Source: Paenibacillus sp. CC-CFT747
Lineage (GTDB): Bacteria > Bacillota > Bacilli > Paenibacillales > NBRC-103111
NCBI GenBank assembly: GCA_030323305.1
Contig: CP106741.1
Coordinates: 2,100,001 to 2,164,000 of the forward strand
Reading direction: 5' to 3'
Length of the DNA: 64,000 nucleotides
Positions 22,083 to 31,389 of this stretch are shown here, in pieces. The notes beneath the pieces are model-generated. The model had not been told where the DNA came from and did no database searches. It worked only from the letters and a program-made list of their open reading frames with translations. A program made the translations under genes and the position numbers. How positions within the stretch are numbered: position 1 is the first letter of the stretch; every line of letters starts with the position of its first letter.

Positions 22083-22901
22083 ATGAAGAAATTAAAACGA
22101 AGCGCAAGATTGGTGGAAATGACCCAGTACCTGCTGGTCCGCCCCCATTCCCTTATCCCGTTGACGACGTTTGCAGAGCGCTACAATTCCGCCAAATCCT
22201 CCATTAGCGAGGATTTAGCCATCATCAAGGAGGTATTCCACGATGAAGGGCTCGGCGAACTGAATACGCTGGCCGGAGCTGCGGGCGGGGTGAAGTTTAT
22301 CCCGAAAACCCCCAAAGCGGTCTCTCTGCCGTTTATCGAGAACATTTGCCGGGAGCTTGCGGTACCGGAGCGGATTTTGCCAGGGGAGTACATGTACATG
22401 TCCGATGTCCTCGGCCACCCTTCGGTGATTAATGAAATCGGCAAAATCTTCGCCTCGGCTTTCGCCGATCTCGACATCGATGTGATCATGACGGTGGAAA
22501 CCAAGGGGATTCCGCTTGCCTATGCGACCGCTGCCTTCCTGAACCTGCCCGTCGTCATTGTAAGAAGGGACAACCGGGTAACCGAGGGCTCTGCGGTGAG
22601 CATTAATTATGTTTCCGGTTCGAACAAACGAATCCAGACCATGTCGCTCGCCAGGCGTGCGCTTAAAGAAGAATCGAAGGTGCTGATCATTGACGACTTC
22701 ATGAGAGCGGGCGGGACCATTCAGGGCATGAAGGACCTCTTGCAGGAGTTCCGTGCCACGGTTAAAGGAGTCGGCGTGTTCGTCGAATCGGGAGAAGTCG
22801 AGGAGCATCTGGTGGAGGATTACGTTTCCCTCGCCCGCCTCGCCAACGTCGATTCCCGGAACAAGAGCGTGACCGTACTGCCGGGAAATTATTTTGACTA
22901 A
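22083..22901 (+). CDS. purR: Pur operon repressor PurR
   Basis: A 272-residue PRPP-responsive repressor of purine genes. An N-terminal winged helix (about 1-70) is followed by a phosphoribosyltransferase-like domain with [13 protein letters not shown], the PRPP-binding loop. ATG at 22083 chosen ([18 protein letters not shown]) as in the family; the ribosome site is weak (GGGGTG). purR-ridA order is conserved. No clear PurR box pair seen in the 174-base gap upstream. Confidence 0.94.
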   Translation: MKKLKRSARLVEMTQYLLVRPHSLIPLTTFAERYNSAKSSISEDLAIIKEVFHDEGLGELNTLAGAAGGVKFIPKTPKAVSLPFIENICRELAVPERILPGEYMYMSDVLGHPSVINEIGKIFASAFADLDIDVIMTVETKGIPLAYATAAFLNLPVVIVRRDNRVTEGSAVSINYVSGSNKRIQTMSLARRALKEESKVLIIDDFMRAGGTIQGMKDLLQEFRATVKGVGVFVESGEVEEHLVEDYVSLARLANVDSRNKSVTVLPGNYFD

Positions 22902-22933
22902 AAGGTAAAGTAAGAAAGGGAGATGACCACCGT

Positions 22934-23320
22934 ATGAAACCCGTTATCGTATCCACGGAAGCGGCGCCCGCCGCGATCGGACCTTATTCGCAAGCCGTTC
23001 AATTCGGGAATCTGCTCTTCACCTCCGGCCAGATTCCCCTGACGACGGAAGGAACCCTTGTGGAGGGAGGAGCGGTGGAACAGACGCATCAGGTTTTTCG
23101 TAATTTGAAAGCGGTTTTGCGGGAAGCGGGAGCGGATTTCGGCGACGTGCTGAAGGCCACCGTTTACTTGAAAGACATGAACCAGTTCGCCGCTATTAAT
23201 GAAGTGTACGCCTCGTACTTCGGGGATCACAAACCGGCCCGTTCTACTGTCGAAGTGGCTCGCCTACCCAAGGATGTTTTTGTCGAAATAGAGCTGATTG
23301 CCTCGATTAATGCCGAATAA
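22934..23320 (+). CDS. ridA: Enamine/imine deaminase RidA (YabJ)
   Basis: A 128-residue YjgF/YER057c/UK114 protein that hydrolyses reactive enamines made by PLP enzymes. Markers are [22 protein letters not shown] and the C-terminal [12 protein letters not shown], which holds the catalytic Arg. Co-transcription with purR is likely (33-base gap). Confidence 0.94.
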   Translation: MKPVIVSTEAAPAAIGPYSQAVQFGNLLFTSGQIPLTTEGTLVEGGAVEQTHQVFRNLKAVLREAGADFGDVLKATVYLKDMNQFAAINEVYASYFGDHKPARSTVEVARLPKDVFVEIELIASINAE

Positions 23321-23382
23321 TCCCAATTCAATAAATATTTAAAAAATTTATAAAAAAATGTATAAAGAATCCTCGTGAGCGA

Positions 23383-23411
23383 GAAGGATTTTGCAAGGGA
23401 GTGTGGAATTA
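23383..23411 (+). promoter_or_regulatory. Sigma-H promoter of spoVG
   Basis: GAAGGATTT (23383-23391), 11-bp spacer, GTGGAATTA (23403-23411), a full match to the sigma-H consensus RnAGGAwww / RnnGAATww. B. subtilis spoVG is a classic sigma-H gene. Confidence 0.78.
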
Positions 23412-23449
23412 TATACCAAGTCCTACTAGCGAAAAGGTGGTGAACAGAA

Positions 23450-23734
23450 ATGCAAATAACAGATGTCAGACTCCGCCGAGTCAACTCCGAGGGTAGAATG
23501 AAGGCTATCGCTTCGATTACCATTGATAATGAATTCGTCGTTCACGACATTCGTGTCATTGACGGCAACAATGGAATGTTCGTAGCCATGCCGAGCAAAC
23601 GTACACCCGACGGGGAATTCCGGGATATCGCTCATCCCATCTCGTCTTCGACCCGGGAGAAGATCCAGGCTGCGGTACTCGCCGAATACGAGAATGCAGC
23701 GGTTGAAGATGAAGTAATGGAAGCGGGAGCTTAA
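23450..23734 (+). CDS. spoVG: Septation regulator / RNA-binding protein SpoVG
   Basis: A 94-residue protein with [29 protein letters not shown] and [19 protein letters not shown], all hallmark SpoVG sequences. It affects asymmetric division and virulence or stress genes by binding nucleic acids. Ribosome site AAAGGTGG. Confidence 0.96.
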   Translation: MQITDVRLRRVNSEGRMKAIASITIDNEFVVHDIRVIDGNNGMFVAMPSKRTPDGEFRDIAHPISSSTREKIQAAVLAEYENAAVEDEVMEAGA

Positions 23735-23753
23735 AGCAAGAACAGACTTGGAC

Positions 23754-23780
23754 GGGAGCCGTGAGGCTCTCTTTTCTTTT
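23754..23780 (+). terminator. spoVG terminator
   Basis: GGGAGCC, loop GTGA, GGCTCTC, then a T-rich tract. Confidence 0.8.
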
Positions 23781-23793
23781 GCCTAAAGTAAGC

Positions 23794-23953
23794 TATAATG
23801 ACCCCAATTCTTAAGCGATGAATGCTGGAGCCTTATCCGGTAGCTTGGTTCGCGAGAAACCATCCGTATGCGAACGAATATCATAAGGGGTAAGGCACTG
23901 GGACGGTATAAAAAGAAACAATCATTTATTTTAACTAATGGGAGGGTGTTCCC
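23794..23953 (+). promoter_or_regulatory. Structured leader before glmU
   Basis: TATAAT at 23794-23799 (poor -35) is followed by about 150 untranslated bases. GCCTTATCC near 23831 can pair with GGGGTAAGGC near 23895. Inside lie GGTT/AACC and an inverted GTTCGC...GCGAAC pair. No known riboswitch class recognised. The GTTCG/CGAAC arms are in the opposite order to a PurR box. Confidence 0.4.
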
Positions 23954-25345
23954 TTGCAAATTTTTAGTGTAGTGCTTGCCGCAGGACAGGGCAAACGAAT
24001 GAAATCGAAGCTGTATAAAGTGCTTCATCCCGTATGCGGCAAACCGATGGTGGGCCATGTGGCCGACGCTCTTGACCGGATCGACTGCGCCCGCAAGGTC
24101 GTGATTGTCGGACACGGAGCGGAAGCGGTCCGGAATTACCTCGGGGACCGGGCGGAATATGCCCTGCAGGAGCAGCAGCTGGGAACGGGGCATGCCGTTC
24201 TGCAGGCGGCGGACCTTCTCGCGCAGGAGGACGGCGTCACCTTGATCGTCTGCGGGGACACCCCGCTCGTCACGGAAGAGAGCCTGCGCCGGATGTTCGA
24301 GCTGCAGAAAGAGCAGGGAGCGGCGGCTGTCGTTCTCACGGCGGAGCTGGAAAATCCTCACGGGTATGGGAGAATTATCCGCGACGCCGAGGGGAAAGTA
24401 ACGGGCATCGTGGAGCAGAAGGACTGTACTGAGGAGCAGGCCCGGGTCAAGGAGATCAATACCGGAACGTACTGCTTTGACAATCGCAAGCTGTTTGCGG
24501 CCCTCGGCCAGGTGACGAATGAGAACGCCCAGAACGAGTATTACCTCACTGATGTCATCGGCATCCTCCGCGGCCAGGGAGAGGCCGTTCTTCCTTACTG
24601 CAGTCCCGATCCGGCGGAATCGATCGGTGTGAACGACCGGGTGGCCCTGGCAGAGGCCGAACGGCTGATGCGGGAACGGATTCAGCGCCAACACATGCTG
24701 AACGGCGTCACGATTGTGGATCCCCAGAATACGTACATTGAAGCCGATGTGACGATCGGAGCCGACACGACGATCCTTCCGGGAACCGTGTTGAAGGGCC
24801 GGACGCGGATTGGAGAAGACTGCGTCATCGGACCGTACACGGAACTGGCGGATACCGAGGTGGCGAATGGCGTAACGGTCAAACAGTCGGTTACGCAGGA
24901 AGCGGTGATCGGTGCGGAAACGTCGGTTGGCCCGTATGCTTATTTGAGACCGGGAGCGAAGCTCGGCGAGCAGGTCAAGATCGGCGACTTCGTCGAGATC
25001 AAGAACGCCACCATTGGGGACGGCAGCAAGGTGTCTCATCTGAGCTACGTCGGCGACGCGCGGATCGGCCGCAACGTTAATGTGGGCTGCGGGGCGATAA
25101 CCGTCAATTATGACGGGTTCAGCAAGCATTTGACCGAGGTGGAGGACGATGCGTTCGTAGGGAGCAACGTCAACCTCATCGCTCCGGTCAAGATTGGCAA
25201 AGGAGGCTATGTAGTCGCAGGCTCTACCATTACGCACGACGTCGAAAGCGATGCCCTTGCGATTGCCAGAGAACGTCAGGTGACGAAGCCCGGCTATGCC
25301 TCCCGCCTGAAGAACCGTTTGCAGGAGAAGAAGAACCGGAAGTAA
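23954..25345 (+). CDS. glmU: Bifunctional UDP-GlcNAc synthesis enzyme GlmU
   Basis: A 463-residue enzyme making UDP-GlcNAc for wall synthesis. The N-terminal uridyltransferase has LAAGQGKRMKSKLYKVLHPV. The C-terminal left-handed beta-helix acetyltransferase shows repeated hexapeptides (IGPYTEL, VGPYAYLRPGAKLG, HLSYVGDARIG). TTG start after GGAGGG. prs, which follows glmU in B. subtilis, is not here; ctc comes next. Confidence 0.96.
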   Translation: MQIFSVVLAAGQGKRMKSKLYKVLHPVCGKPMVGHVADALDRIDCARKVVIVGHGAEAVRNYLGDRAEYALQEQQLGTGHAVLQAADLLAQEDGVTLIVCGDTPLVTEESLRRMFELQKEQGAAAVVLTAELENPHGYGRIIRDAEGKVTGIVEQKDCTEEQARVKEINTGTYCFDNRKLFAALGQVTNENAQNEYYLTDVIGILRGQGEAVLPYCSPDPAESIGVNDRVALAEAERLMRERIQRQHMLNGVTIVDPQNTYIEADVTIGADTTILPGTVLKGRTRIGEDCVIGPYTELADTEVANGVTVKQSVTQEAVIGAETSVGPYAYLRPGAKLGEQVKIGDFVEIKNATIGDGSKVSHLSYVGDARIGRNVNVGCGAITVNYDGFSKHLTEVEDDAFVGSNVNLIAPVKIGKGGYVVAGSTITHDVESDALAIARERQVTKPGYASRLKNRLQEKKNRK

Positions 25346-25354
25346 AGACAGCTT

Positions 25355-25380
25355 GTTTCAAACCTCCCGGGAAAGGGTAA
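25355..25380 (+). promoter_or_regulatory. Sigma-B-like promoter of ctc
   Basis: GTTTCA (25355-25360), 14-bp spacer, GGGTAA (25375-25380), close to the sigma-B consensus GTTTAA-N13-15-GGGTAT. In B. subtilis ctc is the standard sigma-B reporter gene. Whether this organism has sigma-B cannot be seen here. Confidence 0.5.
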
Positions 25381-25501
25381 AATAATTCAATCGTACGGCA
25401 CAGCGGCACAAGCAGTGGATTTGCTTGCCGGCTGACTTGGGGAGTTGCTCCCCGGCCGATGCTGTTGAAGGACAACTGCCGATCCAAGGAGGAATTTAAA
25501 G

Positions 25502-26143
25502 ATGTCGACTAGCTTGAAAGCGGAAGTGCGCAAAGGAACCCGAAGGTCCGAAACGAACAAGCTGCGGGCGGAAGGCTACATCCCGGGCTCCGTGTACGGC
25601 AAAAATGTCGGGACAGCGACCATTTCCATTCTGGGCAAGGACCTGACTGCGGTGCTCCGCAGCAATCCGCATGCCGTGCTGGAGCTGGATATCGCTTCGG
25701 TGGGCAAGCATCCCGTTATGATTAACGAGCTTCAAAAGGATAAAGTGTCGGGGCAGGTAACCCACGTCGACTTCCATCAAATCAACATGAACGAACCGGT
25801 TAAATCGATGGTCGCCATTGAGCAAACTGGAGAATCCGCCGGCGTTAAGGCGGGAGGCGTGCTCCAGACGATTCTGCACGAGGTGGAGGTCAAGGGTCTT
25901 CCGGAGGCCCTGCCGGCTTCCCTGCCGATTGACATCAGCAACCTCGAGGTAGGAGAGAACCTTCTCGTTTCCGACCTGACCCTCCCGGATGGCCTTGAAC
26001 TGCTGACCGAACCGACGAGTGTCATTGTTTCCGTCCTGGCTCCGACCAAAGCGGTCGAAGAGGAGGAGGAAGCGGGCGAGGCGGCAGCAGAGACGAATGC
26101 GGACGAAGCGGCGGAAGAAAGCAACGAAGAGAAAGCGGAATAA
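25502..26143 (+). CDS. ctc: Ribosomal protein bL25 / general stress protein Ctc
   Basis: A 213-residue CTC-type bL25 that binds 5S rRNA. The N-terminal L25 domain (about 1-90) includes RRSETNKLRAEGYIPGSVYG; the beta domain runs to about 185. The tail is a Glu/Ala-rich acidic stretch. AAGGAGG upstream. The glmU-ctc gap holds a GGGGAG/CTCCCC hairpin near 25439. Confidence 0.94.
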   Translation: MSTSLKAEVRKGTRRSETNKLRAEGYIPGSVYGKNVGTATISILGKDLTAVLRSNPHAVLELDIASVGKHPVMINELQKDKVSGQVTHVDFHQINMNEPVKSMVAIEQTGESAGVKAGGVLQTILHEVEVKGLPEALPASLPIDISNLEVGENLLVSDLTLPDGLELLTEPTSVIVSVLAPTKAVEEEEEAGEAAAETNADEAAEESNEEKAE

Positions 26144-26177
26144 CCGCTTTCCCGGCTTGGCTAACCCCGACGCGAAG

Positions 26178-26207
26178 AGAGCTTCTCCCAGCGAGAAGCT
26201 CTTTTTT
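26178..26207 (+). terminator. ctc terminator
   Basis: AGAGCTTCTC / GAGAAGCTCT, 10 bp with a five-base loop, then T6. Confidence 0.92.
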
Positions 26208-26301
26208 GTTGAGCGGCAAGGACCCGCGGCTTTCATTTGAGGGCACGGCTTTATTTGGTTTTTGTTTTTCTTGGGGGATTGATTTTTTGTTTTCGGGGGC
26301 T

Positions 26302-26351
26302 CCCCAAAAGTACTTGGATAAAGCTACGAAGCATCTACTTCACTTTTGGGG
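26302..26351. repeat. Inverted repeat downstream of the small minus-strand gene
   Basis: CCCCAAAAGT (26302-26311) and ACTTTTGGGG (26342-26351) form a perfect 10-bp inverted repeat around a 30-base loop. It lies just 3' of the minus-strand gene ending at 26359. No clear T run follows on either strand, so terminator function is uncertain. Confidence 0.55.
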
Positions 26352-26358
26352 GAATGTT

Positions 26359-26559
26359 TTAGTATCCCGGGCGGGAAATGAATTTGAACTGGCTGCGGTT
26401 GTAAAAGACATCGTTCATTTTGATATAATGGTCGGAGAACGACTGGACGAAGCCGATGTCCTCATGAGTGGTATTGAGATAGACTTGAACGGGAACTTCA
26501 TGCTTGATATGGTCGAGAAAATGCACATCGTGGGTCAGCTTTTGACCGAAGCTGCTCAT
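26359..26559 (-). CDS. Small hypothetical protein
   Basis: A 66-residue protein, the only minus-strand gene between abrB/ecsAB and the window end. No family recognised. The sequence alternates polar and hydrophobic residues (VPVQVYLNTTHEDIG, DHYIKMNDVFYNRS), suggesting a small beta-barrel. GAGGGTGA sits eight bases before the ATG, which supports real translation. A plus-strand frame over the same stretch (26206-26619) lacks a ribosome site and has a less protein-like make-up. Confidence 0.65.
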   Translation of the reverse strand: MSSFGQKLTHDVHFLDHIKHEVPVQVYLNTTHEDIGFVQSFSDHYIKMNDVFYNRSQFKFISRPGY

Positions 26560-26724
26560 TGCGGTTCACCCTCATTTTCTTTTTGGATTGGGAGCTCCCT
26601 TTTTGGGCCGCTCTACTAAAGAAGACAAAGGAAATCGCGCCTCTGTCACACCAAAAGACAAAAAAAGTTACCAAAAAGTCGAAAGAAGGAAGCAAAAGGT
26701 TATATTTATGAGAGGATGACCCCA
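26560..26724. other. Divergent intergenic region before pth
   Basis: AT-rich 165 bases that should carry promoters for pth (plus) and the small minus-strand gene. No element stands out. Confidence 0.4.
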
Positions 26725-27285
26725 ATGAAATGGTTCATCGGGCTCGGAAATCCGGGCACGGAATACGAGGCGACCCGGCATAATGTCGGGTTCATGGCGC
26801 TCGATTTGTTCGCGAAACAGCACGGAATAACCTTTAAGCCCTCCAAGCTGAAGGCTTGGGTGGGAGAGGGAAATGTGAGAGGAACCAAGGTTTACCTTAT
26901 CAAGCCCGTTACGTATATGAACCTCTCAGGAGAAGCCGCGAGAGCGTTTATGGATTTCTACAAAGCCGATAAAGGCGACATGATGGTGATTTACGACGAC
27001 CTCGATACGGAATTCGGCAAAATCCGGCTCCGCTACCAGGGCAGCGCCGGAGGACATAACGGGATCAAATCGATGATTCAGCATATTGGCGGACAGCAGT
27101 TTGACCGGATCCGCATCGGGATCTCCCGGCCGGCTCCCGGCTATGGCATCGCGGACTATGTGCTGTCGAATTTCACAAAGGCCGAATTCAAAGAGCTGCC
27201 GAAGGTGCTGGAGGCGACCTGCGAGGCGATGGAATACAGCCTGGAGCATACCTTTGAGCAGACGATGGCCAAATTTAACGCCTAG
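26725..27285 (+). CDS. pth: Peptidyl-tRNA hydrolase
   Basis: A 186-residue enzyme that recycles stalled peptidyl-tRNA (SpoVC in bacilli). GLGNPGTEYEATRHNVGF holds catalytic His19 and Asn9; PVTYMNLSG and GSAGGHNGIKS are conserved. ATG at 26725 chosen, after GAGAGGATG; 26716 is an alternative. Confidence 0.96.
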   Translation: MKWFIGLGNPGTEYEATRHNVGFMALDLFAKQHGITFKPSKLKAWVGEGNVRGTKVYLIKPVTYMNLSGEAARAFMDFYKADKGDMMVIYDDLDTEFGKIRLRYQGSAGGHNGIKSMIQHIGGQQFDRIRIGISRPAPGYGIADYVLSNFTKAEFKELPKVLEATCEAMEYSLEHTFEQTMAKFNA

Positions 27286-27382
27286 AGTCTAATCCGGTAA
27301 TCTCCCTTTCCTTTCTCAAGCTTAATTTCTCGGATTCCGGGGAATACTGGGAGGGAATAGGAAGGAAAGGGAGGGCATACAC

Positions 27383-27613
27383 ATGGCTATTAAATATGTC
27401 TGCCGGCACTGCCGCACGACAATTGGGGAGTTGGACAGCGGGGCGGTAAGCGAGCAGCAGCTCGGCCTGCATTTCTTGACCCCTGAAGAACGCAGCGATA
27501 TAATAGCATATAACTTAAATGGCGACATGACGGTGAAAGTGGTTTGTGACTACTGCAGGGAAGCCTTGGCAGCGAATCCGGAATTGTCCCTGCTGGCCAG
27601 TCCGCTTCAATAG
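27383..27613 (+). CDS. fin: Anti-sigma-F factor Fin (YabK)
   Basis: A 76-residue zinc-ribbon protein with Cys7-x-x-Cys10 and Cys55-x-x-Cys58. Fin is made in the forespore and displaces sigma-F from core RNA polymerase so that sigma-G can take over. Place between pth and mfd is as in B. subtilis. Together with Gin the window holds two sporulation sigma-factor inhibitors. Confidence 0.92.
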   Translation: MAIKYVCRHCRTTIGELDSGAVSEQQLGLHFLTPEERSDIIAYNLNGDMTVKVVCDYCREALAANPELSLLASPLQ

Positions 27614-27655
27614 TCACGTTCGTCCGGAATTTATCGGTTTTCTTACCGACGCCGT

Positions 27656-27686
27656 AAGCCTTGGCTCGCCAGCCTGGGCTTCTTTT
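27656..27686 (+). terminator. Terminator after fin
   Basis: AAGCC-TT-GGCT, loop CGCC, AGCC-TG-GGCTT, then CTTTT. Confidence 0.6.
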
Positions 27687-27779
27687 GAGGTTACGGGGAG
27701 ACCGGCCAGTGCCTTGTCCTTAGGACGGATATGCAGGCCCCCCGCCAACCCCGTTACCGGATAAGTCGCCTTGTAGATC

Positions 27780-27802
27780 CGCTCCACTTAGTGGGGCTTT
27801 TA
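27780..27802 (+). terminator. Second terminator-like hairpin before mfd
   Basis: GCTCCAC, loop TTA, GTGGGGC, then T4. It lies in the mfd leader, so it may also act as an attenuator. Confidence 0.5.
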
Positions 27803-27868
27803 GGGCTTCCCGAAGGAACCGTGTTCAGGAACCGTCCGTTTGTTTTTAGGCTTGATGGAGGTGGAATT

Positions 27869-30800
27869 GTGCAAGATTTGTTACAGGCTTTTGCCGCCGA
27901 TATAGATTTTCAATCGATTCTGTCCGGGGTTCGTTCCGGGATGCGCGAGCAGCTGATTGCGGGGCTTGCCGGCTCCTCGAGACAAGTGATGATGGCCGCT
28001 CTGATGCAGGAGCAGAAGCAGCCAATGCTGGTCGTCACGCATAATATGTTCGCGGCACAGAAAATAACGGAGGATTTGATGGAGTGCCTCTCGTCCGAGC
28101 AGGTGCTGCTATTCCCTGCCCAGGAAATGCTGGCGGTGGAAGCCGCCGCGGCGAGCCCCGAGATGCTGTCCCAGCGCATTGATGCGTTAACGAGACTCGC
28201 TTCCGGATTCACTGGGATCGTGGTTACTCCGTATGCGGGCCTGCGGCGTTTGCTTCCGGTCAGCTCTGTTTTTACCGAGTCCCAGGTAACCGTCAAGGTG
28301 GGCGACACCCTCGACCTGGATGCGTTCTTGACGCAGCTAACCATGCTCGGCTACGAACGGGTAGAGCGGGTCGAGAACAAAGGGGAAATGAGCGTCCGCG
28401 GGGGGATCGTCGACCTGTATCCGTTAACCTCAGAGGTAGCGTTCCGGATCGAGCTGTTCGACATCGACGTCGATTCCATTCGGTCGTTTGAGGTGGCTGA
28501 TCAGCGCTCGATCGATAAGCTTGGGGAGCTGACGGTTACCCCGTGCAAAGAGATCATCGCGGATAGAAAGCGCTTCCAAAATGCGTCCGCTCACGCCTAC
28601 GATCTTCTGGAAGTTCAACTCGAGAAGATGGTCGACCGGCAGGCGAAACAGAGGCTGCGGGATGAAATCCGGGATGAGATAAGCCGGTTGGAGCAAGGAC
28701 AGCATTTTGCCGGAATCTATAAATATATTTCCCTCTTGTATCCCGAGCAGCAGACGCTGCTTGATTACCTTCCGAAGGATGCCCTGCTTATAATCGATGA
28801 GCCGGCCCGTCTTCTGGAAACGGCCAAGCAGCTGGAGCGGGACGAAGCGGAATGGGTGACCGGTCTGCTTCAGGAAGGCAAATTGCTTCCTGCTTTCGTC
28901 ATCTCGAAGCCTTATGAATCTCTTCTTCAACGAAAGCCGCACCAGACGCTCTATCTTTCTCTTTTCTTCGCCAAGTTCCGCAAACCCAGCCTCAGAACAT
29001 CGTGAATTTCACATGCCGGGTAATGCAGAACTTCCACGGGCAGATGAACCTGCTGAAGGCAGAGATGGACCGCTGGAAGAAGGCCGGGGCGAACGTCCAG
29101 CTTCTCGCCAACGGGGAAGAACGCAAGGAGCGCGTCAAGCGGGTGTTGAGCGATTACCAGATCGACGAGCCGGTGATCGTGAACGGGAATTTACAGACCG
29201 GCTTCGAGCTGCCCTCTATTAAACTTGTCGTGATCACCGAGGGAGAGATGTTCTCCCAGAAGCAGCGCAAGGCGCGCAAGGTCGAAAAGAGAATAGAAAA
29301 CGCCGAGCGTATCAAAAGCTACCAGGAGTTGAAGGTCGGCGATTATGTCGTTCATGTCAATCATGGAATCGGCAAATATGTCGGAATCGGAACGCTCGAA
29401 GTGGCGGGCATCCATAAGGATTACCTCCATATTCTATATGCCGGCGGGGATAAGCTGTCGGTACCGATCGATCAAATCGACCTCATTCAGAAATATGTCG
29501 GGTCCGAGGACAAAGAGCCCAAGATCTATAAGCTCGGCGGGTCCGATTGGAACAAGGTCAAAAGCAAGGTACGCTCCTCCGTTAAGGATATTGCGGACGA
29601 GCTCGTTCAGCTGTACGCCGCGCGCCAGTCGACTCCCGGGCATCCGTTCAGCAAGGATTCGACCTACCAAGACGAATTCGAAAGCATTTTTCCGTACGAA
29701 GAAACCCGCGACCAGCTGCGGGCGATCGAAGAGATCAAGGCCGATATGGAGAAGCCGCGGCCGATGGACCGCCTTCTCTGCGGCGACGTAGGCTACGGCA
29801 AAACCGAGGTGGCGGTTCGTGCCGCCTTCAAGGCGGCGATCGACGGCAAGCAGGTCGCCATTCTTGTGCCGACGACCATTTTGGCCCAGCAGCATTACGA
29901 AACGTTCCGGGAGCGGTTCTCCGGTTATCCGTTTAACATTCAGGTGCTGAGCCGGTTCCGCTCGAAGAAGGAACAGAACGAAACGATGAAGGGAATCAAG
30001 AACGGTACGGTCGACGTGGTCATCGGGACGCACCGGCTCCTGTCCACCGATGTCCAATTCAAAGAGCTGGGCCTTCTCATCGTGGATGAAGAGCAGCGCT
30101 TTGGGGTATCCCACAAGGAGAAGCTGAAGCGGCTTAAAACCAATGTCGATGTGCTGACCCTAACGGCGACGCCTATTCCGCGGACTCTGCACATGTCGAT
30201 GCTCGGGGTGCGGGACCTGTCCGTTATCGAAACGCCGCCGGAGAACCGGTTCCCTGTGCAGACCTACGTTCTGGAGCACAGCAACGCTCTAATCCGGGAA
30301 GCGATCGAGCGGGAGCTGGCCAGGGAAGGCCAGGTTTATTACTTGTACAACCGCGTGCAAGGCATTCAGCAGATGGCCGACCAGATCTCCATGCTGGTTC
30401 CCGATGCCAAGGTCATTGTCGCCCATGGCCAGATGACCGAGCAGGAGCTGGAGAAGACCATACTGGACTTCCTCGACGGGGAGTATGATGTGCTCGTCAG
30501 CACCAGCATTATTGAAACGGGCGTTGATATCCCCAATGTCAACACCTTGATTGTGCATGATGCCGACAAGATGGGCTTGTCCCAGCTCTACCAGCTTCGC
30601 GGGCGGGTCGGACGCTCCAACCGGATTGCTTACGCCTACTTTACGTATCAGCGGGATAAAGTCCTCACCGAAGTGGCGGAGAAAAGGCTCCAGGCGATTA
30701 AAGAGTTTACAGAATTAGGGTCAGGGTTTAAAATTGCTATGAGGGACTTGTCCATTCGGGGTGCGGGTAATTTGCTCGGCGCCGAGCAGCATGGGTTTAT

Positions 30801-31389
30801 TGCTTCCGTAGGATTTGATATGTATTCGCAGATGCTGGCCGAGGAGATCAACAAGCGCAAAGCGGAGATGGGCGGGGAAGAAGCGGCTCCGGAAGAAGCC
30901 TGGACGACCCAGCTCGAACTGCATCTGGATGCCTATTTGCCATCGGACTATATCTATGATAGCATGCAGAAGATTGAAATTTACAAAAAAGTGGCAACGA
31001 TTACCACGCTCGAAGAGGCGGACGATCTGCATGACGAGCTTGTCGACCGGTTCGGGGACCTGCCGCAAGCGGTCAGCAATTTGCTCGATGTGGCACGGAT
31101 CAAGGTTTACGGGTCCAAGTACCGGATTGAGCTGATCAGCCAGCGTGGCGACGATTTCCACATCAAGCTGCATGCCGACCAGAATGGAACGTTGGACGGC
31201 AAGCGCCTCGTTCTCTTATCCGCCAAATTTGACAATCGCATCAAGGTCATTCCGGGGCCCCAGATCCTTATCGAAATCAAAGGAAAGGGCTACAAGCCGG
31301 AACAATCGATAGAGCTGCTCGTGAAGTTTTTGGAGCAGTACCGGGATGTGCACAAACCGAAGGGAGAATTACAGAATGCGGCAAATTAA
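27869..31389 (+). CDS. mfd: Transcription-repair coupling factor Mfd, frameshifted
   Basis: About 1173 residues after repair. Mfd removes RNA polymerase stalled at lesions and recruits UvrA. It has the N-terminal UvrB-like region, the RNAP-interaction domain (VGDYVVHVNHGIGKYVGI), the helicase core (LCGDVGYGKTEVAVRAAF Walker A; VDEEQRFG DEEQ box; TATPIPRTLHMS) and the C-terminal TRCF domain. The frame breaks near the T4 run 28962-28965; one added T restores it. GTG start at 27869 after GGAGGTGG. The stop overlaps the next start by 14 bases. Confidence 0.93.

Noticed and set aside
23841..23885. PurR operator in the glmU leader
   Set aside because: The GTTCG and CGAAC arms are in the reverse order of a PurR box and the spacing does not fit.
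23783..25237. A 484-codon minus-strand frame
   Set aside because: Antisense to glmU, whose plus-strand frame is a full-length match to a known family.
26206..26619. A 137-codon plus-strand frame after ctc
   Set aside because: No ribosome site, starts inside the ctc terminator, and overlaps a better supported minus-strand gene.
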